This document shows positions 25,098 to 36,130 of a stretch of DNA of 64,000 bases, piece after piece. This DNA comes from Heterotrichella gracilis (taxonomy: Eukaryota; Sar; Xanthophyceae; Tribonematales; Xanthonemataceae): contig JAULBX010007885.1 in the NCBI GenBank assembly GCA_032358255.1, forward strand, positions 55,508 through 119,507, read 5' to 3'. A program made the position numbers and the translations under genes. How positions within the stretch are numbered: position 1 is the stretch's first letter; the number at the start of each line of letters is the position of its first letter. The notes beneath the pieces were generated by a model. It was not told the origin of the DNA. It did no database searches and saw only the letters and a program-made list of their open reading frames with translations.

Positions 25098-25757
25098 GGG
25101 GAGCAGCACCGATAGGGCCGCCTCATACGCGGGGATGTCCCACTCCTCCACCTGCTTGTAGATCAGGCCCTGGGAGTTGACATAGTAGGTTGTGGACCCT
25201 GTGTAGGGTTTGAACTTGATGGACCCCAAGCCCCTGGTGGTGGCATCAAAGCGCCAGCGGATCTTGAACGTGGTGGGGCTGAGTATCTCTGCAGAGATGA
25301 GGTCTGCTCGGGACACCGCCGGGTCAAACAGCTGCGCCACCGCCGCCCCATACTTGTCCGTCCCCTGCACCGTGACCGTGGGGTCGACAAAGGTGCAGTC
25401 ATCGGTGAACAGGGCCTTGTTGAGGTTGCCGCTGATGTAGTACTGGTCTCGTTGGAAGCTCACCAGCAGCTTGGCTTGAAGCTCCTCAATGCTCAGCCCA
25501 GTGGTGACTGCGTGCGCAGCATGGGGGGCCCACGCCAGGCTAAGCAGAGCTGACGTGGGTGCGCCAGCCAGCAGCAGCAGCAGCTGCCTCCTGGAGGGGT
25601 GGGGCGCTGGGTGGGAGGCGGTGGTGGGGGTTTGCTGCACGGCGCTGGTGATGGGGGTGGGGCGGCGGCGGGTGAGCTTTGGGCGAAGCAGCCGCGGGGT
25701 ATGGCGGGGCGTGAGGGACTGCTGCATGGCTACTGGGGCCAAGGCCGTGGTTGCCAT
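25041..25757 (-). CDS. Chloroplast lumen-type DUF2358 (NTF2-like) protein
   Basis: Single exon, 238 residues. The N-terminus is Ser/Thr/Arg-rich like a chloroplast transit peptide (about 1-55). It is followed by a twin-arginine RRQ and a hydrophobic stretch ending in AHA (about 56-83), typical of a bipartite thylakoid-lumen signal using the Tat route. The mature part has the DUF2358 pattern: FTDDCTFVDPTVTVQGTDKY (about 117-136), ILSPTTFKIRWRF, and a Tyr-rich beta-strand region, consistent with the SnoaL/NTF2-like fold. The family's biochemical role is unknown; no catalytic residues can be assigned. It is the only multi-hundred-codon intronless gene here. The C-terminus is Pro-rich, and its last codons are duplicated at 20179-20246. 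Confidence 0.85.
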   Translation of the reverse strand: MATTALAPVAMQQSLTPRHTPRLLRPKLTRRRPTPITSAVQQTPTTASHPAPHPSRRQLLLLLAGAPTSALLSLAWAPHAAHAVTTGLSIEELQAKLLVSFQRDQYYISGNLNKALFTDDCTFVDPTVTVQGTDKYGAAVAQLFDPAVSRADLISAEILSPTTFKIRWRFDATTRGLGSIKFKPYTGSTTYYVNSQGLIYKQVEEWDIPAYEAALSVLLPNFGTPPAPPVPPYPLPES

Positions 25758-27065
25758 GCTGTTGGTGTACTAGGCAACTAGATAGGCAGCGGCTGGTAGT
25801 GGGGTTCCTGGGCTTGCCAGCACGGCCCTAGGCCTTAGCACTGAGACGTCTTGCCAGCAGATGGCTTGCTGGCCTGCAGGATAGGACAAGCGCGAGTCAG
25901 GCGCGCTTGGTAGGCGCCACATGGAGACGCATGCACGCAAAAAACAATATGCATGCATGCATGCATGTCGACCATTTGGCAAGCACCACCTTTAAGTACC
26001 TGTCGATGCAACCTTAAACTGCGGATCTTCTACAGCTGGAGAGGGGTTCCTGTTCCATTCCTATCCAGATACTAGAGGCGGAACCACGTGGGCTAGCGTA
26101 CTGGCACACAACTTGGCACCGATTGGACTTGTGACTGAGCGTGGGTCACCCGTGGGGGAGGCTGTGTTGCAGACCAGGAACGACTGCTGATGGTACAAGA
26201 ACACTGGGTATTCCTGCCCGACGTTCTCTGGTTTGTGTGTGGATGCAGGGGTGACTGCCGGTGACAAACATCGGTCAAGGGGGGAGGGTGCCGCAGTACA
26301 TGCTTTGGCATCATCGGCAATTGACAAATCATTTGCCATGAAGTTTCAGCCCATTTGGGAGATGATCGCACGACCAAATTGGCACCAATCGGTGTCCAAT
26401 TGTTTATTGCGTCATCATGCAAAGTTTCGGTGGGAGCATCCCGCCGCTCCCCACCGCTGCCGCCTTGTACCTTGCTCTCGCGACTCGCGACGGCACCCCA
26501 AAGTGTTTTGCCTATGCCTGCCCCAAGCTGTAACTGCCGGCCCAGCCGCACAGCTCGCAGATAACCGCGAATATTTGTGCACAACGGTCATGTGGCCATG
26601 CTTTGAATTGCGTTGGTTGTGCTCCTGTGAGGCCATGGTGGTACGCTGACTCCCACAAACCGGGCTGTCTGTCTGTTATGTAAAAATGGACTGTGATTCG
26701 CGGGAGCAGTGGCAGCTGTGCCGTGGGTTGTCGTGTTGAACGATGTCTGGCAGTCAGGCAGACTGTTGTACCTGTGGGCCCTCCTCGTATGACCGCACAA
26801 CGTGAATGAAGAAGGTTGGGAGCAAGGAGGTGCCCCGGTTGCCCTATGCAGCTCGGGTTGTACTGGTGAGTGTGACGAGCGAGGCGGCACACTAATGGCC
26901 TGGCTTGAAGTGGGCTTTGACTGGTCGACAGGAATGTGGGTTTTGTTTCAGCGTGGGTTTGCAGCACCCGGTTAGCGATGGCAGTGTTTGTACCCCCATG
27001 CCTTGGCAGGGTCCACTGCCCAGCATATGAGTTGCAGCACCAGGCAAGCGTTTGCCAGTGTCTAT
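25758..27065. other. Intergenic region, no supported gene
   Basis: This holds the divergent upstream regions of the DUF2358 gene and the membrane kinase gene. It contains a TGCATGCA run at about 25950-25967 and an imperfect palindrome AATTGGCACC...GGTGTCCAATT at about 26377-26401. Minus-strand open frames of 163 and 187 codons (26093-26584, 26512-27075) overlap in different frames and look random. Confidence 0.45.
25950..25967. repeat. Alternating ATGC microsatellite
   Basis: Perfect run of TGCATGCATGCATGCA. The octamer TGCATGCA recurs in non-coding DNA across this window (for example near 50735 and 59665). Confidence 0.8.
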
Positions 27066-30000
27066 ATGCACACATCTTTTTTGAGTGGCTGGACTGTGGT
27101 AGCTCCTATCCGTCTGTGTGCTAGTGGGTGCTCGAAGGGATCACTCGCAAAGCTAGCATCGTTCCCATGCGTGCAGCTGGCTATCCTGGTTGGAGGTTTG
27201 CAACTGGTGCTGGGCCAGGAAAACGAAACCATCACCTACGGAGAATCGGAAAACACTGGACTGCAAGACAATGGTGCGCATGTTGCTACTTTCCAGCCCG
27301 TTGCTTGGCTCCCACCAAGCCTACCCTCCAGGGGTTCGTTTCAAGGCTTGGCCACTGTTCAATGCATCCCTCTTGGGGCACACACGCTCTGTTCCTGTTC
27401 CTTGGTGCCAGTGGAGTCTCTCTTAGACCCTACTTTGAGGTTAGCCTCAGCATCACCGCCGCACCTGTGTTGCACTGTGTGGGCTGTATTCTTGCTGTTG
27501 GACATGCCGCTTGTCCCGTGGAAACGGAGTTTGCAATGTCAGGGCAGAGTTGAGTGGCGCCAGCTGGTGCAAGGCTGGCTGGTAAGCTGCCTGTCCTTCT
27601 GGAAAGCAGATTACACCTATCCTTGCCACACCTTGCGCCTGCCTGTTCCTCTCACTGCATGTTCCACCCCTCTGCTGCAGCCACCCCGCCTGTCATCAGC
27701 GCTGGCGGCTGCATATGCTCCAACACGCCTTGGCCCATGACGGGCAACGAAGGCCAGGTGCTGCAGTCGCCCACCTCGGGATGTGTGTTCCCTTACCCCG
27801 ACGTGCCCCAGCCGGTGTGCACAGTGGACCCAGCGTCATGTGTGGGCTACCAACCGCAGACCAGGGCTTCGGGCCAGGCCTACGACTACTGCCTGAGTAA
27901 GCACACTTGCACACACGTGGCAGGCCAGTGCCAGGTGGTTAGGGACCTCCAAGCGAGCAAGGTTCAGAAGTGGTACAAGCGGTGTCAGGACAGACCTGCC
28001 TGGTGCCCTGTGTTACATGGCTGACGGTTGACTTTGCTATTTGGAGGGGATGCCAGTGGCACACACACACACATACATATGGACAGCGCAATCCAGGCAG
28101 CGGGGGGCAGACAGTCAGCAGGGCCACGCACCCACCTGGTGCAAGCCCCGCGGTGCTTGTGTGCACTGCAGGTTCTGACAGCCCCACAGACTTCACCACC
28201 ACCCGGCATCCAGCCTGGGGCACCAGCCAATCCTTGTTCGTGGTAGTTCACATGTAGTTTGAGCTCAAACCCCACACCACACAGCGCCTGTCCTACATTG
28301 TGCTCCTTCCACCTGTTGCTCCCACTGCCGGGGTACCAACCCCAGAAACCCAGCTTAGGATTGCATACCACTGGAGGAGCTAGCCTGCCCCTGACCCCGC
28401 CTCACCCCACCCCCCGCAGACACGGTGCCCGTGGTGACGCTGAACAACTGCACCTGCCAGCGCTCCTTCGCATACGAGACGCTGGGGCTCCAGTTTGCCG
28501 CCTCGGGCTCGTGCGTGTACACAGCGGAGCGCACCGCCGGCCCCTGGTGCCCCGTGGAGCCGGGCTGCGCCAACCCTGCAGGGGAGGACTGGGATTTCTG
28601 CCCAGGTGAGTGCGCAGCCTGTGCCTGGGGCGAGTTGGCTGGAATGCTGTACACCAGATCGGGCATGGGGGGGGTTCACCGTTGCACAGTTGTGGGGGCG
28701 TGTGCCGGGGCTGCACATCGCGCTGGAGCATCCAGGGGGAGGTGGCGTGGCCTGCTGTATGCGATGCGCTCGCCTTGCCAGCACACTCTGCACTGCTGGC
28801 CATCTGCATGCCTGCTGCATCATGTGCGGCAGACGTTGCGGTTGGTGCACGTGCACTATCCTATACCTGTGGGGGTGTGCTCCTAGTCTTGAAATCCCCA
28901 TGTGAAAATCTTTGTCATGGGAATCATCTGCTAACGCATTGCCAAGCATGGGCTTTATCCATACTTTGCCAGGGTCCTCAGCATGCACTATACCAGCTTG
29001 GCATCTTGGAATGCAAGCGTTACCCTGGGGGGGTTTCTGTCTGGATGCGCAGGGTCCCTTGTCCCTTGTCCCTTGCCGTGACCCTGTGTGCGTGCCTGTG
29101 CAGATTCCCTGCTGCTGTGCCACGCCACCTTTGAGCTGGATGTGTTCAGCACCACGGTGACCGGCACCCTGCCCATCGGCTACTACATGAACCCAGACAT
29201 CATGCAGTATGTGAGGGCCAACTTCTCGGTGAGTGAGGGCAATCCCCGGGGTGATGGGGCGCTGGGGGGATTGCAAAATGATGGAGGAAAGGGTGATAGT
29301 GTCAAATGCTGCGTTGCGCATGTATCCAGCGCTGATCTTGGTATGCAAGTGCATGGGGAAGGTCAAATGGCGAGGCAGGTTTTGGCGTTGCCAAATGTGA
29401 TCGGGTGCTGTCGCCCCACCATTACCTGGCCGCACTGGTTCTTGTGCGTATGCTGTGCTTGCCTTCATGATGTGTAAGCGGACAGCAGCGCTGCCGCATG
29501 TCATGTGCATGCAGCTGTGCTCATGGCCTGCAGTGCCCTGCCCAGCAATGCTGATTGTCCAAAATGGTGCCCACCAGTCAATCCAAACCACTTCCATTGC
29601 GGAGAACCTCCGATCACGCAGTCAATACACCATGCAATACCAATCTGGAATGGTATAATACATGCTATCACCCCATGTATCCAACGGCGTTAAATGGAAC
29701 CGCCAATACACCATTTCCTTATGAACCATTCAATACCATATCAGCTGGTTGAATCCAACCGCCAATACACCGCTTCCCTTGCGCGCAGAACATCCTGCAA
29801 GACGGCCAGCTGCTGCTCAAGTCTGTGAATGTGTCGTGCGACTGCCCCGCCGGCGACTGGGTGCGCTGCGAGGCGGCGCTGCAGCAGGTGTACGTCACCA
29901 CATTCACATCCTTTGACCAGGACAACAACAACTTCAGGGCAACTAAGTTTGTGGACCTGACCAAGTGCGTGAACGGGACGCAGTGCAAGATCGGGGATGG

Positions 30001-33000
30001 GATCTACGGGGAGGATGTGCTGAGGAGGAGCAAGGGGCTGGATGTGCTGTACGCGGGGGACTACCCTGTGGGGCCAGGTGCGGGGCGGGGCAAGGGGGTG
30101 GCTGGGTGGGTGAGTGGGTGGAGTGGCGGGTGAGTGGGTACAGGGGCCTGATGGGGTGGTGGGGTGGTACGCGGCTGCATGGAGACCTTTTAACCCTATA
30201 CCCTTAAGGTCCCTGCGTGGTGCATCGCGAATGTGTGGCCTGGCAGCGAGAGGAGTTGCTTGCCATGCATGTTTGCCATTGTGTTGGTTGGTGTGCCACG
30301 TGTGGCCGGTGGCCATGCACTGTGCGCCACCTGGCACCTGGGCTGTGGCCCCTGCAAGAGCAGCACCCGCCAGCGCAACTGCGCGCCATGCATCCTGCCC
30401 CATGCTGCACTGCCATGGCGGCTGGCCGATACACCCTGTAGCAATTGGGCAGAGAAAGGTGCATTGTCTCGCTCCCACCGCATCCCCCTCCGCACGCATG
30501 GTGCATGCCCCTTGCCCGGCCCCCTTTGGCAGATTCCAATGGCCTGAGTGAGTTGCAATTGTTTTTAAATCCACCCATTTTTCCTTATAAGCTCCCTCCC
30601 TCCCTCCCCCCCTCCTAGGGTGCGGTACCCAATTCCTCTTTTCACCTTCTTGGGGGAAAACACTGGATTTCCCTTTGCCCAGGCGGCGAGCCCGACTGCG
30701 TCCTGACCCTGTGCCCGGTGCCGGGTGCCAGCTCCCTGCGGGACACGCAGCTGGTGGAGTCGGGGTGCACCACCAACATCAACTGGCGCCTGTTCCGGGG
30801 CGTGTCGCCGTACAGCATCACGCTGGACTTTGCAAAGCTGGTGAGAAGCGGGTGGGGCGGGGTGTGCACTCACACGCGCTGCCCTGGGGAGGGGGGGGAG
30901 GATGGGAGCTGGGTTGACGCAGCTTGAGCTGTTAATGTTTATGAATATGCCAATGGGTCATCAACTTGCATGTCACGCACAGCGTTGGGACAGACACTGG
31001 AGCGCGTCGCACGCATGCACTTAGGCGTCTTCGCAGCACCCCCTACAATAACTTGCCCACCCACGCCCTCCCCTCTGCAGCGGCATTTGGGGATATGCTG
31101 GAGGTATAACCTACACACCAATCCGCCCATGTTGACACAGTCCTGCTCCCCCCCCCTCCAGGGCATCAACAGCACGGTCCAGTCTGTGGACGTGGAGTGC
31201 ACCTGCACCGGCACCTACCCCGAGCAGGTGGACTGCCAGCAGACCATGCAGACCATGCAGGTCAAGTTCTTTGACGTGGCGGCGGCGGACTCCCCCGACG
31301 CCATTGCGCGCGCCAACCTTGTGTCCCAGGTGCTGTGCGAGTCGCCCAGCCTGTGCAGCGTAGCCTCCGACATGGCGCTGGAGGACATCCTCAGCGCGTC
31401 CATCTTGATGGAGGTGGTCACCACTGGTGGGTCTAGGGTTTGGGATTCTAGGGTTTAGTGCTGCGCGCATCAATACAGGTCGAGGTGGTCACCACAGGTG
31501 GGCTTAGGCTTTAGGGTTTACTGGTCAGCGTGTCATCCAGATGGAGGTGGCCGCCACAGGTGGGGCTCCTTGGGGCCTGTGGGGGGCGGCGGTGGTGCTG
31601 GTGGTGGGGGGTTGGTACGCTGCCGGCCACATGGAGGCGGTGGGGGGTGTTGTCGGGTGTGGATGGGATTGGGCTACATTGAGCACTTCAGGCCTGCGGC
31701 ATCATTGGTGCATGAGCACCAGCGTCCACATTGGAACGTGGCGTTCACGTCCTGTACTGGGCACTGAGATTTGCGCGTCCTTTGTGGTGCATGACATTGA
31801 CTGTGGCGTTGTGGTGGTGCAGATTTCAACACGCCGCCAGCCCAGGCGCCCCCCCCAGGTGCGGCGCTATCCTTCTAGATACCATTCGGTCTGGTGCATG
31901 CGGATTATGGCTCATGCGCAGTGCTAAAGCAACCCGCCCACACTGTTGTTTCCCACACCAGGCATGCACCCATGACTGCTTGTACCACATGCGGTGGCAA
32001 TATAAATGCATTAGGTGGCGCCCATGCAGCACTGTGCATTTGGAATGTGAGCTGGGCCAGACTTGGCTGTGGGGTCAGAATTACTTGAGCAATGCGCCAC
32101 GACTCGCTCAGTAATGAGTCCCTTCCCATTGTCCTGGCGCATGTGTGCCACTTGACCCCCTGCTGCCTGTGCAGTAGTGCTAATTCCTCCTTAGCACTAC
32201 GGGATGTGTTGCCTTACTCCTGCATATTTATATGATGTGTGCCAAAGTACTGCAATGTATATGCTGTGTTGCCTAACCCCTGCCCAATAATATGATGTGT
32301 TGCCTAACTCTGCTCCAGTTGGTCGTGTAGCTACGCCCACGCTTGCCCCCCCGCCCCCGACACCCACCGGCGGCGGCGGCAGCAGCTTGGTTGGAATAAT
32401 AGTGGGCGTCATCGGCGGGGTGGTGGCCGCGCTGGTGGGGATTGGCGTGCTGCTGTGGTGCCAGCGCCACCGATCTGTGAAGCGCAAGCAGGCGCTAGCC
32501 ACTGCCGGCGGGCCTGGTGCCAGGGACTCTGATGCCTACATCATGGAGATGCAGGTGAATGACGTGGGAGGGGATGTAGGGCTTAGGGTTTGGATGTAGG
32601 GTGTAGGGTTTGGAGGTGCGTATATCATGGAGATGCAGGTGGGTGATGTGGGAGGGGACGTAGGGTTTAGGGTTTAGGATGTGCGCACATCATGGAGATG
32701 CAGGTGGGTGACGTGGTGCAGGGCTTGAGGTGTACAGGTTTAGGTTGAAGGGCTTGGAGATGCATGCATGATGGAGATGCAAATGGGTGATGTGAGGGGG
32801 GTTGAGGGTTGAGGGTTGGAAGATACCTGTGGGTGCAAGGGAGCGGGGGGAACAGCATGGGTGTGCCATGGGGGGTGGGGGATGTGATGGAGATGCAGGT
32901 GGGGGGTTTGGTGGAGGGGGATATACAATGGGGGGTTATTGTGGCAGCAGGTGGCAGCTGAGTGGGGAATTATGTGTGTGGAACCAGTAGACCCACCACC

Positions 33001-36000
33001 TCCAACACCATTGCCTGCGTCTGGTGGACCACCTGCTTGCCTTTGCTCTGCCCTCCCACTGCAGCCCCCACTGCTGCCCTCTCAACCCCCCACCCACCCT
33101 CCGCAGCTCCCGTTGCAACCTGCCGGATCTGGTTTCAGCAACACCACGCACTCCAATGAGGAGCATGCGCGGGGCAGCGGCGGCCCCTGCGCCACCTCAT
33201 TCAGCGAGTACGACTGGTATGTGCGGCCGGATGAGGTGGAGATATGTGAGAGAGGAAACGGGGAGGCGTGGGTGCTGGGAGCGGGAGGCTTTGGAACGGT
33301 GAGGGCAAGGGGCAAGGAGGAGGGGGGGGAGGGGGGGTGGACGGACAGGAATGGGGTGACTGAGGGGGGGGCATCAGCGAGGGGAGGCTGTGCGCCAGCT
33401 GTGCGTGCAGGGCTGCGCAATGGCGATGTATTGCTTATGCAAGGGGTTGGGTGGCAGTAGGTTGTTGCATGAAGGAAAGATCACGCGCTAGCACAGCATG
33501 GAAATGAAGCTTGAGCACTCGTGGCAGCTGGAGGTGCTTGCATGTGGTGGGTCGGTGCACATCGCGGTGTGGTGGCATGGTGCGTGTGGCTGTAGGAGAA
33601 CCCAAGTTCCCCCTGCCTCTACTCACCTCCCCCACTTTTGCCCCCCCTTTCCCACCGCAGGTGTACAAGGGCCTGTGGTGCCGGGCTGTGTACGTGGCGG
33701 TCAAGGTGATAGAGCGCAACCTGGTGGAAGGGGACGCTGACTACGCGGCGGTGGCCAAGGAGATCTCCATCCTGTCCAGCTGCCGCTCGCCCTACATCGT
33801 GCAGTTCCTGGGCGCCACCTTTGAGACCAACCGCACCATGATCGTGACGGAGTTCATGGCGGGGGGGGCGCTGTCAAGCGCCATCACCAAGGGGCAAGTC
33901 AGCTGGTTCACAAGGTGGGGAAATGGGTGGGAGAAACGTGTAGGGAGGAGCTGGCCAGGGACTGGCCAGGGTACTTGCGGGGTTGCTTTCGGGCGGCGGT
34001 CGCACCTGGCGATGGTTGTGTCATTGCAGGGGCATGTAATGCATGCAATTACATCAACAAGCAAACATCCACTGATTAACAAAGAAAATGTAATCAATAA
34101 TCATCAAAGAAACATATGGTGTAGGGGTGTGTGTGTGTATCTCTTGGGAAAGTGGGGGGAGGAATGCGTGCTCAGTCTGTTTGCTGGGGCGTACACCAAC
34201 GCGCGCTGTCCCGCCTCGCAGGGGCGGCAAGATTGCGCTGGAGATCGCGCAGGGCCTGTACTACCTCCACCAGCGCAACGTGCTGCACCTGGACGTGAAG
34301 AGCGCCAACATCCTGCTCACGGACAAGGGCGCGGCCAAGGTGGCTGACGTGGGCCTGGCGCACATACTGGTGCATGAAAACAAGGCCAGGGGGGAGTCGC
34401 TGGCGGGGGGGCGGCCCAGCGGGGGGCAGGAGGACAGTGCGGCGGCTGAGGAGCAGGCGGAGCCTGTGGGGGGCGCCAAGGGTACCTTTGCCTACATGGC
34501 GCCGGAGGTCATCACAGGTGGGTGTGCCTGCCACTGCCACGCCATGCAGGGCAACCGCCCTGGGACCACATGTTCATGCACCAGTTTGGTACACACAATC
34601 TCGCACCGAACGTAATAGTAATACCCGTGCGTGCACCAGCCCTGGGACCCTGGGTAGGGGGAGCATGTACAGAATGGGGGAGTGGTCACTGGACCTGGCC
34701 ATCACCCAGTGCTGCTGGACAACTGTGGGTGTGGGTGTTGCGATGAGCCGTGCAGTCCATGTCCCCTGCCTGTGTGGGTAGAGGGACTCCTTGGATCCCC
34801 ACATGGTTGCAATCCCCTGGCCTTGCATAAACCTCTGTGTGCCGCCATGCATGCGCCACCGCATCCCTCTGTGCATGAGAGTTGGAGCGCGCTGCCGCTT
34901 GCTGTTCCTCCCCTGGGCTGAGCCCATCTGCTAAATTCTCTCCTTGCTGACCTCCCGCTGCCCCTCACCCCCCTCAGGAAAAATGGTGAACAACAAGGCC
35001 GACATATTCAGCTTTGGCATCGTGCTCTGGGAGATCTGCAGCGGGGAGCACCCCATCTACAGGACACCGCGGCGCAGGGTCGTGTACGTACCTCCCCACC
35101 CCACCTTGTTCCTCAATACACTGACACGCTGTCATCAGTCCTCATGCGCCCTCTCCTGCACGCCTGCTAGCACACGACTGCTAGCCAACCGCGTCTGCCA
35201 CACATGCCCTTGCATCACCCATAGTGTGGCAATGATGGCACTCAATCAGTAATCCTAAACCCTACACCCTAATCACCCCATATTGGTCCACGAACGCCCC
35301 TCCCGTCGTTCTTTGCCCTGAATCCTCCCCTCCCCCCCTGCAGTGCGCCCAAGGAGTGCCCGCAGCAGATCGTGGACCTCATGGAGGCATGCACCGACGT
35401 GTCACCTGCAGCCCGCCCCAACATGCACGAGGTCATCGACATGCTGCGCAACTTTGACGCGGAGACGCGGCGCGCGCGCAGGCAGTCGGTCTCGGAGCGC
35501 CCCCGCGCCCCCGTCGGCCTGACCGAGGCGCTGCAGCGGCCGGGGTCCAAGGGGTCCAACAGCGGCCATGCCAGCAGCACCACCAGCCCGCAGCCATCGC
35601 ACAAGGAGCCCACGCCGCCGACGTCCGCCACCGCGCCGTCGCCGCCCGCCTCGCTGGCTACGGTGGGTCCGCCGGCGGTGATCCCGCCAGCGGCGATGCC
35701 GGCCGTGCTCCCACTGCGCAGCCTCAAGTTCTCGCGCAGCCTGCCCGCGCGCATCTCTGACCGGGCCCAGCTTGAGCGGACAGCGGCTGAGGTGCTGACT
35801 TCCATCAACGAGGGTAACGCGCAGCTGGAGGCCGCGGCGCCAGGCATGCTCAAGATCAAGAGCTTGGATGCTGCTGCGGAGGCTTCCCCCGCGGCTGCCG
35901 GACCTGGCCCAATGTCGGCAGCGCAGGGCGATGCGGCGGGGGCGCATGGGGCGGTGTCGGGCTGGGTGCCGCATGCGGGAGCCAGTGGGAGCTCAGGCAG

Positions 36001-36130
36001 CGGTGGGGGTGGGGGCCAAGGGGATGATGAAGAAGAGGAGGAAGGGCTCGGATCTGGGGCAGCCAAGTGCGTGCCTTACCAACCCCTGCGCCTCTCAATT
36101 GCTGCGTTGTTGTGCACCAGGTTTGCCTGA
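27066..36130 (+). CDS. Single-pass membrane TKL-type protein kinase
   Basis: Fourteen exons in phase, about 1087 residues: 27066-27273, 27681-27896, 28420-28605, 29104-29228, 29789-30077, 30683-30840, 31162-31426, 32319-32554, 33107-33298, 33661-33914, 34222-34517, 34978-35083, 35344-36066, 36121-36130. A hydrophobic N-terminal segment (ASFPCVQLAILVGGLQLVLG) looks like a signal sequence. A Cys-rich ectodomain (about 65-490) with several N-x-S/T sites follows, then one transmembrane helix (IIVGVIGGVVAALVGIGVLL, about 505-527). The cytosolic kinase domain (about 615-890) has GAGGFGTVYKG, VAVK, HLDVKSANILL (HLD instead of HRD), ADVGLA (DVG instead of DFG), MAPE and DIFSFGIVLWE. The catalytic Asp and metal Asp are kept, so activity is plausible. 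The tail is low-complexity and acidic. The last intron (54 bp) keeps frame if retained. The start codon is uncertain (26988 is also in frame). Confidence 0.85.
27968..27994 (+). repeat. Intronic WYK-type relic, copy 1
   Basis: AAGTGGTACAAGC followed by GGTGTCAGGACAGA in kinase intron 2; 22 of 27 bases match copy 2 (54321). Read in frame it gives KWYKRCQDR. Confidence 0.45.
31394..31570 (+). repeat. Three tandem copies of kinase exon 7 end plus donor
   Basis: The end of exon 7 and its donor (GAGGTGGTCACCACTG/GTGGGT) recur at 31463 and 31528 with CACCACAGGTGGG and CGCCACAGGTGGG. The first two copies are followed by TAGGGTTT. Offsets are 69 and 65 bp. Each intronic copy retains a potential GT donor. 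Confidence 0.8.
32202..32318 (+). repeat. Minisatellite ending in the exon 8 acceptor
   Basis: Four imperfect copies of a roughly 30-bp unit (ATGATGTGTTGCCTAACYCCTGC) start near 32202, 32232, 32261 and 32291. The last copy supplies the polypyrimidine/CAG acceptor used for exon 8 at 32319. Confidence 0.7.
32537..32911 (+). repeat. Five copies of kinase exon 8 end plus donor
   Basis: TACATCATGGAGATGCAG/GTGAATGACGTG at the exon 8 border is repeated as near copies starting at 32621, 32687, 32767 and 32882 (ATCATGGAGATGCAGGTGGGTGA-like). TAGGGTTT heptamers lie between the first copies. All sit downstream of the true donor, inside intron 8. Confidence 0.85.

Noticed and set aside
28380-29597. 405-codon open frame on the minus strand
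   Set aside because: It lies antisense to exons 3 and 4 of the membrane kinase. The opposite strand has matching phases and conserved domains; the frame is a by-product of GC-rich coding DNA.
33661-35083. Idea that the membrane kinase is a dead pseudokinase
   Set aside because: HLD and DVG differ from the canonical motifs, but the lysine (VAVK), catalytic Asp, Asn and metal-binding Asp are all present, and such variants occur in active TKL kinases.
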